Shown here: one piece after another, positions 57,053 through 64,000 of the stretch | How the letters are laid out: the number at the start of each line of letters is the position of its first letter | How positions within the stretch are numbered: position 1 is the stretch's first letter | Origin: Datisca glomerata | Lineage: Eukaryota; Streptophyta; Magnoliopsida; Cucurbitales; Datiscaceae | Assembly: GCA_003255025.1 (NCBI GenBank) | Contig: QANY01009387.1 | Span: forward strand, 930,001 to 994,000 | Length of the DNA: 64,000 nucleotides | Direction of reading: 5' to 3' | Notes under the pieces: generated by a model | What the model saw: only the letters and a program-made list of their open reading frames with translations | Databases searched by the model: none | What the model was told of the DNA's origin: nothing | Translations under genes and position numbers: made by a program

Positions 57053-57822
57053 TAGGGGTGTAAGTGATTCGGTTTAGGCGTCTAAATCAAACTGAACCGC
57101 AAAATCACTTTTCATATATTACAAACCGAACCGAACCGCCATAAGAGTGAAAACCGAACCGAGCCTAACCGCTCGATATCGATTCAGTTTGTTCGGTTTG
57201 GGGACTGTTCCAAGAATGCAAAAAAATCCTTCAAACATATTCTATATTCATCCAAAAACAATCCAAATTCCCGCTTTCAGAGGTAAATCCTAAAACTTAT
57301 GCAATATCTAATGAACAATTACAAGAGTAAAGAGTATCTAAGTACTGATAACTTCAAATTTTATGTTAAAAAATCAGAATCAAGACTTACTAAAGATCGC
57401 CAAAAAATCATCTTTAACCCTGAAAAATCCAAATAGCACAAAATAGAAAATAGACAAACCAAATGCATAAATCCAACGAACAAGAATCAAACATCTACTC
57501 AGATTCAAAGCGATTTTTCTTCCCTCTAGAAGTAAGCTATGATTTTTCAAAACCATCTCGACAAGCATCCCTTCTCCAATTAACAGTAGCCTAGCCGCAG
57601 GCTTCGATTTTTTGAAAACATGCATCGAATCGTTCTTCTTTGTCTTTGAAGTAATCATATTCTCTGTAAAAGAGCATGAAACAAAGAAGATAGATGGAGA
57701 ACATAGAGAGAGATGGAACAAACAAACAAAAAAAGATGGAGCAAAGAGAGAGAGAATGTGTGAAGAGATGGAGAACGAAGAGAGATAAAGATGGAACAAA
57801 CACAGAAAAAAGAAAGATGGAG

Positions 57823-57872
<50 letters not shown>

Positions 57873-58201
57873 AAATGAAGAACTAAGAAAGGGAGAAGAG
57901 AGGGAAGACAGAGAGAAAGAGGTGAAGAATTGAGAGGCAGGGAGAGATTCGAGAGAAGCTGCGTTGTTTTCCACTTAGAGGCTAGGGTTTGAGAATGTAT
58001 TCTTTATATATGAAATGCGGTTTGGTTCGATTCGGTTCAGTGCGGTTTCAACAGAAAAACTACAGACTGAACTGAACCAATAGTGTTTTATAACTCAAAA
58101 ATCGAACCGAACCGTCTAAGATACACACACTGACTGAACCGCTGCGGTTCGGCTTGGTTCGGTCGGTCTTATCGGTTTTAACGATTTGGCTTACACCCCT
58201 A
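57053..58201. mobile_element. hAT-type non-autonomous element, 1149 bp
   Basis: Starts taggggtgtaag and ends ttacaccccta, with an exact 8-bp target duplication attcaaac (57045-57052 and 58202-58209). Like the 590-bp copy in SDA1, both ends are rich in cggttcggtt / aaccgaaccg words. The interior differs from the SDA1 copy and holds a GA microsatellite. The Ser/Leu-rich minus-strand frames over 57380-57974 are translations of this low-complexity GA tract. No transposase was found. Confidence 0.93.
57827..57870. repeat. (GA)n microsatellite, 22 units
   Basis: 44 bp of uninterrupted ga/ag inside the hAT-type element, surrounded by degenerate GA-rich sequence from about 57700 to 57930. Confidence 0.97.
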
Positions 58202-58209
58202 ATTCAAAC

Positions 58210-60714
58210 AACCCAGAAACTGAATAAATGCGACTCAAAAACAGATTTTAGATTGAACATCTTGAATTCTTGTAAAATAGAAAAGAACCTTGAAATTAAT
58301 CTTCAAAGTCAGCTAATGCCTTTTGCGTATCAAGAATTCCAGAAGAAAAATTGGTTGAATCTAGTTGATTAAGAATCAGCTAGATTACGTTTCTCTTTGA
58401 AGTTTTGCTGCAGAAGGAAGAATGATCTTTTGCGTCTAATTGAGTCAAACTAAAGAAAAATTCTGTTATCATAAGGACGACATAGTAAACGAACCTTAGT
58501 AAGTTAACCAACCACATTAATAATCGACTACTATTGCAAATTGAAAAATATTCGGTCCTCTAACAAAACATATTCAAAAAGTGACAATCTCATAATTTTC
58601 CCTTTCTGATACTATAGACATCCATGGTTCCTCCTGTTTCTAGAGTACTTTGGGGCTGGGTCAGCTAAAAGATTTGAGGCCATCTAATTAGGTTTATTTT
58701 TATCGGACTCTTGTTTTTATGGGCATAAATCATATAGTAATATTCATAAATAAATAACCTTTAAAAATCATAAAATTGATCACTAGTGTGTTTTTCAAGA
58801 AAAATAAAAATTCACGCATAAAAAATTGTCACATGCTCCAAATTGTAGTAATTTATATAGTATATACATTATGCATTATTTTTTTGTGTGTAATTTCTAC
58901 AGTATATTTTATATATATGACATATATTATATAATTTTTGTAGACACATTCAAAATTTCGTTAGCGCGCGTGGGGAACAGTTTTTGACTTCAAAATTTTG
59001 ATTGTTTGTTTTTAAATTAAGGTGACTATTTTTTATTTTTAATTTATTTTTAACTGTTAAAATGATATATTCTTCATATTCTCCTTAAATCATAACCCAT
59101 TCAAAAGGAGAGCCTTTGGAGAATGATGATCGATTTGTCCATATTCATTTATTTAAATGGAGCCCATAGATCCACCCCATGAAACAAAATGCTCAAGCAT
59201 CAGAGCATTCTTTTTTTTCCTATTTAAAAAAAACTCAGAGACAAATTTAACAAATTGTATTTAAAATATTTTAAATCAAATTCCATAGATTTTATAATAA
59301 AACAGATATTGAATGGTACTACTAAACATACATTTGTTGAAATTAAAACATTTAAGAAAACAAAAAACATTGTTTCATTTATTTTCCTTGAAAACTCATT
59401 TCTAAATTACAAACCAGAATTTTGAAACTTTATAGTGTAGACAATGTGTGTGTCAGTACTAGAAATGTCGTTGAGGTTAGCAAGCACTAATTTATGTTCT
59501 CACCCAAAAAGCCAAACCTAACCAGTGTAAAAAAATGAGACTCAATTAAGTAAATACCCACTATATGAAAATAAAAAAAATGACATAAAAAGTTATAATT
59601 TATATAAAATGATGAAATTTTATATTGATTTATCTTTAAAACTTAAAAAACATTATAAATAGATGAGATTATCCTCATTAATAATGAGCCTTATTCGCGT
59701 AACAACCTAGCGTAAAATATTATTCGCGTAATAACTTCAGCGTAAAATGTTATGTAGTTTATAGATATATGTTCTATGGTATATAATAATATTTATGTTA
59801 TGAATATTTATCATAGTATATTTTAATCTACTATCACTATATCATAGGATGTATATAGCATATTTTTATATACTATTAATATATTTTTATATACCATCCG
59901 GTAACCCACCCCTTCTCATGTCCAAGCCCAACCCCTCTTTTTTCTTCTTCATCCCCCTCGCTCGAAAATCAGAAATAGATGGAGAAAGAAAATTGTAACA
60001 TAAAAAAGGAAGGAAGATTCAACAATCAAAAAATGCAAAACTGACTCCAACAATCAAAAATAAAAAAGAATGATGGCAGAAACCGGGCAATCAAAATTCA
60101 GCAATCAAAAAAACACAACAATCAAAATAAAAAAAGAATAACAAAACTAGAATCTTAATTTCCTAATCACTTAGGGATGGAGGGGAAAAAAGAATGTGGG
60201 GTAGAAACCGCACAAATTTTCGTGAAGATGAAACCTTAGGGTATTGTTGCGAAGAGCAACAAAAAGTCTGAGGCACACTGAAGAAGAAGGAAAAAACGTG
60301 AAGAAGGAAAGACGTGAAGAAGAAGGGTGTGAAGAAGAAGGAAAAAAATTAAAACATAAATTAATTAAAATAAAGATATAAAGATAAAATAATAAAGAAA
60401 ATCTGACTTTTCTTTTCTTTATTTCGGCTATAATAACAAATTTTTTTATATAAAAATAAAATTTAAACTTGATTAAATTTTTAATTTTCGGAAGTAAGGA
60501 AGAAGTGATAAGAGAACTATGGTATGGTAAGGAATACGAGGCCCATGATTCACCAATCCCACTCTTACGGATAAGAAAAGAATCCACAAAGCACAATTCT
60601 ATTGGTTCTCATTCCCCTGACTTGGCTTCTCATCTACATTCCAATTCCAATTCCTCACCACAACCCAAAAGCGTTGCCAAAAGGCTAAGCTCAACAAAAT
60701 CAAAATCTCATTCA
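58210..60714. other. Intergenic DNA and PsbY promoter side
   Basis: AT-rich with no recognised element. A 30-bp-class direct duplication (ttattcgcgtaa..ac..agcgtaaaat) occurs at 59691-59750. Near the PsbY gene there are AT-rich tataaaaataaa (60453-60464) and two GATAAG words (60507-60512, about 60570), which match the light-gene I-box core. This last point is weak because the word is short. Confidence 0.5.
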
Positions 60715-61305
60715 ATGGCAGCAACAGCCATGGCTACTATGGCAATGCTTAACGTCAAATGCTTAACCCTCAATTCCCACAAAACCCCCAACCCCACAAA
60801 GCCAATCACCACCAAACCCATCATCTCTCTCTTCTCTCTACAAAATCTCCCAAAAGGTCTCAGAGCCATCCCCAATTATTCAACTTCCCTAACCGGAACC
60901 GCCATCGCGGGGGCCGTATTTTCGACGTTGAGCTCATGTGACTCAGCCTTAGCAGCCCAACAGATAGCTGAGATAGCCGAGGGAGACAACCGTGGTATAG
61001 CACTGTTGCTTCCACTTATACCAGCCATAGCTTGGGTGCTATTCAACATTCTACAACCGGCACTTAACCAAATAAACCGAATGAGAAGTGATAAGGGAGT
61101 GATAATAGGGGTTGGACTAGGTGGGTTGATGTTGACAGCTGATCAACAAGCATCGGCAAGTGAGATTGCCATGATTGCTGATGCTGCTACTAGTGATAAC
61201 AGAGGACAGCTTTTGTTGTTTGTCGTTGCTCCTGCTATTGCCTGGGTGCTTTACAATATTCTACAGCCGGCTTTAAATCAGATCAACAGGATGAGGTCCG
61301 AGTAA
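60715..61305 (+). CDS. PSBY: Photosystem II PsbY polyprotein precursor, chloroplastic
   Basis: 196 aa in a single exon. Residues 1 to about 80 are a Ser/Thr/Ala-rich plastid and thylakoid targeting region ending in SALA. Two homologous mature modules follow: residues 95-124 (LLPLIPAIAWVLFNILQPAL then NQINRM) and 165-194 (LLFVVAPAIAWVLYNILQPA then LNQINRM). Each is a single membrane helix. They are separated by a Gly-rich hydrophobic segment (IIGVGLGGLMLTADQQASA), which acts as a second targeting peptide. Processing gives PsbY-A1 and PsbY-A2, small subunits near cytochrome b559 in photosystem II. The length fits the family (about 190 aa). The ATG at 60715 is chosen because the targeting peptide begins there; the open frame further upstream is leader. 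Confidence 0.95.
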   Translation: MAATAMATMAMLNVKCLTLNSHKTPNPTKPITTKPIISLFSLQNLPKGLRAIPNYSTSLTGTAIAGAVFSTLSSCDSALAAQQIAEIAEGDNRGIALLLPLIPAIAWVLFNILQPALNQINRMRSDKGVIIGVGLGGLMLTADQQASASEIAMIADAATSDNRGQLLLFVVAPAIAWVLYNILQPALNQINRMRSE

Positions 61306-61689
61306 TGTTTTATTTTGTGGATGTAATTGCAAGAAGTTGCTTCTATCTTATGTTAATGAATCTCTTTTTCATTTTCACTATTTTTTCTCTCCTTTTTTTT
61401 GGAAATGAGAGATAATAGTATATAGGTCTATTTGTATGTATGTTAATGAATCTCTTATTCTGTTTTGATATGTGTTTTCTGATCTTTTAATCATCATGGA
61501 TCACTAATTAGGACCCCATTTTGTTTAAGATTTACATCATATTTCCAGCAACTCGTTTCTCCCCACTTTATGTTTGTACCATGGTAATCTTAATTTGTTT
61601 CATTGCAACAAATCACGTCTTAAATTCCAATCTACCCCGCGGGCTATGATCTAGCAAGTCAAAAGTGTTGGATGATTGTCTCGATTCCC
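61306..61689. other. PSBY 3' UTR and downstream DNA
   Basis: A repeated word, tatgttaatgaatctctt, occurs at about 61350 and 61438, which suggests a small duplication in the 3' region. No gene is seen. Confidence 0.5.
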
Positions 61690-63115
61690 GAGATTTATAA
61701 TTTCACAATTTAAAATCACCAATTCAATTGAGAAAAAAAAACATCATTTGAGAAAAACCTCAAGATAAAAACCCTGGTTTTCCCTAATAGAAAAGTTTGA
61801 TAATAACTGATGGAAGCAATGAATCATCATAAACACTTACTTAAAACAAATCTCCATAAATCATATTAAAAATGCGTAATAAAAGCAACATGTGAAATTG
61901 GTAAATCATGAAAACTCCATCCGACCTTGGTTCACAAAAAAACATAGTGTTTCTAATCCAAGAATATATAACACTATCTTTCTCAAAACTGATAACTAAA
62001 CATAAACTCAACATCCCAAGGTTTTTTCATTAACTTGACTGTTATGAAAGTCATTCACTCATGTTGCTCGTCCTCGCCTGCACCATAATCAATTATGGAG
62101 GAATGAGTACTCATGAGCTTAATGAATAAACTCACATAGTAATATGCATTCACATGTCATAAATGCAATCATATAATACACGATCATAACTCAAGTTGAC
62201 ATATTCACTAGTTGACATTAATGAAAACATGTAATATACATATTCATGTTGGCTGATCATATCACATAGTTAATGTGTGTTATAAAATCAATCATGTAAC
62301 ATACTTAAACATAACTTGGATGGGCATATACCATAACCTGAACTATTTCACGCATGAACATAAACATGAATATGAACATGGCGGAATAGTGATGCAAAGA
62401 TGATCTCACTTCAGGTTATTGGAACTTCAAGGACGATGATACATGTTGTCACTTAAGGTTACCGGAACCTCAAGAATGTCAATACATGTTATGACTTAAG
62501 GTTACCAAAATTTCATGGACGTTGATTACGTGTTGTCATTTAAGGTTACTGAAATCTCAAGGACGTTGATACATATTTTTACCTAAGTACTGAAATGTTA
62601 AGGATGCATTCATGAACATACTGATGACACCCAATCGTGTAGTTGGAACATAACATTTAACAATTTGATTTCTTGTTGAGTAAGGGACAAGTCCACTTTT
62701 TATTTAATCACCACATTACTTCATTTAGTCCATGATCTATCATGTTCCATCCATCATCATGACTCACATACAACTTATTCATGAACATACAATGCATCCT
62801 AGTCATGTAATATGTATTAAGCCATAATCAACTTGACAACACATAATAATGTAAATAATAACATTCACAAGTACATAAGCGTACATGTAAAACCATTATA
62901 GATATAATCACAGTAAATGATAATAAGAGTAACATTCAAGATGTAAGTCTAGTTTCTTAAACAAATTTACATTTTTAAAATAATTACAGAACTTAACATT
63001 GTCATACATGATAATATGAACAGCCATACATATCTTCAAACAATTCACAGTCGCAATCAAAATGTAAATTCACTTAGTTGAAAATAAGTAAATAGCTAAT
63101 TGACCGGAAGATGCT
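61690..63115 (-). repeat. Interspersed repeat family, copy B (most complete)
   Basis: Its left half matches copy C (37490-38010) in direct orientation and its right half matches copy A (31195-32110) in inverted orientation. It contains at least four ~55-bp subrepeats at 62400-62590 of the type aaggttaccggaacctcaag. No coding frame and no clear TIR or TG..CA ends are seen. It could be a solo LTR of a gypsy family. Confidence 0.8.
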
Positions 63116-64000
63116 ACGGGGATTCATGTACCTAAAATCTCAACCTCCAATAAAATCAATAATTAGTTGAACTTTCTAATTAATATATCATTTTATTAAT
63201 TACAAAGTTACTCCCTCATAAATTTAGAATTGCACTATTAAAATTGTCAGTCATAATTACTCAAAGAGTTGAATAGTCTATTGATATAATAATTACATAT
63301 AGATCAATTCTCCAATTATAGTTAGAGTTAAGTAAATAATCTGTTAATCTTTCTAATTACTTTTTTCTCATTGAGTTTCATTGATTCTCTAATGAATTGC
63401 GAAAAAAATAGAGAGACCAAGATTGTCTAGAAATGGACCAATCAAATAGTTGAAATATAAAATGGGGTTGATACCCTTTCAGAAATAATGACACTAATAT
63501 ATATCTGACAATGATGTATCAAATAGAAGAAAAAGCTAATTGTTATGCAACCTTATACAAGAATAGACATACGTTGGCCATTTGGTATAGGGGTATATTA
63601 ACTTGGGATGTTAATAAAGTTTAGAGATTTCCTTGTTTAGTGTGACAAGTTGTAAAATTTTTGGATACGCGGAATACAAAGATACCCTCATTAGAGGGTA
63701 TCTTGATACCTAAAATTGAGGAGTATCTCCGATATTTCTCATTAATTATTTCTTATGATTTTTTCCAAACTAACCTACATCACTCACTCGCTCAAGTCAT
63801 CTTTTATATACATGCTAAACGATAGATAATTAGACAATTAAAATATATTTTTAATGTGATCAATTAAAATTTATCTACTAGTTACCCAATATGGCTATAA
63901 TTTTTATTTTTGAAATACTAATATAAATATGAAAATGGTAAATTATATATTTATGGTCTCTTGGATTGATAAAATTATTTCTAATTCTAGTATTATATAT
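63116..64000. other. AT-rich intergenic DNA at window end
   Basis: No open frame, repeat or RNA gene is recognised. Confidence 0.5.

Noticed and set aside
57380..57974. Minus-strand Ser/Leu/Phe-rich frames of 127-164 codons
   Set aside because: They translate the GA microsatellite and GA-rich core of a hAT-type element.
60171..60596. Minus-strand 141-codon hydrophobic frame
   Set aside because: It lies in the AT-rich and GA-rich PSBY upstream region, and no domain or coding signature is seen.

Overview
This window looks like a repeat-rich, AT-rich eudicot nuclear chromosome segment. The evidence is nuclear-encoded chloroplast proteins (an ALB3/ALB4-type insertase and PsbY), intron-rich genes with GT..AG introns, and plant-type transposons (Ty1/copia, Ty3/gypsy, L1-like LINE, MULE, CACTA, hAT-type elements and an endogenous pararetrovirus). 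The species cannot be named from the sequence.

Four genes look intact. A 15-exon SDA1-family ribosome-biogenesis gene lies at 14840-21704 (+), with a hAT-type element in its intron 13. A small BCP1-like secreted, GPI-anchored AGP-type protein lies at 22176-22511 (-), convergent with SDA1. An 11-exon chloroplast ALB3/ALB4-type membrane insertase lies at 32945-36909 (+). A single-exon PsbY polyprotein precursor lies at 60715-61305 (+). The genes are unrelated housekeeping or chloroplast genes and do not form a cluster.

Almost everything else is transposon-derived. From left to right: a Ty1/copia element cut by the window edge (1-3739, -); a broken JAM/AIB-type bHLH fragment (about 8543-9150, +); a Ty3/gypsy relic with one LTR and an 82-bp minisatellite (10741-14185); a Ty3/gypsy element with both LTRs, a 5-bp target duplication and several internal tandem arrays (24311-31180); an interspersed repeat family in three copies (31.2, 37.5 and 61.7 kb); a LINE relic (39180-41190, -); a nearly genome-length, decayed Caulimoviridae-like endogenous pararetrovirus (about 44.0-50.83 kb, -); a MULE transposase relic (50.83-52.09 kb, -); a 4.4-kb CACTA element with TIRs and a 3-bp target duplication carrying multi-exon fragments of an ANTH-domain clathrin-adaptor gene (52530-56935); and a 1.15-kb hAT-type element with an 8-bp target duplication (57053-58201).

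The most informative items are the CACTA element with its captured host gene and inverted 31-bp palindromic minisatellites, the pararetrovirus copy that ends at its own tRNA-Met primer site, and the Ty3/gypsy elements whose non-coding regions have grown into several different minisatellites. I found no convincing tRNA, rRNA or CRISPR feature.
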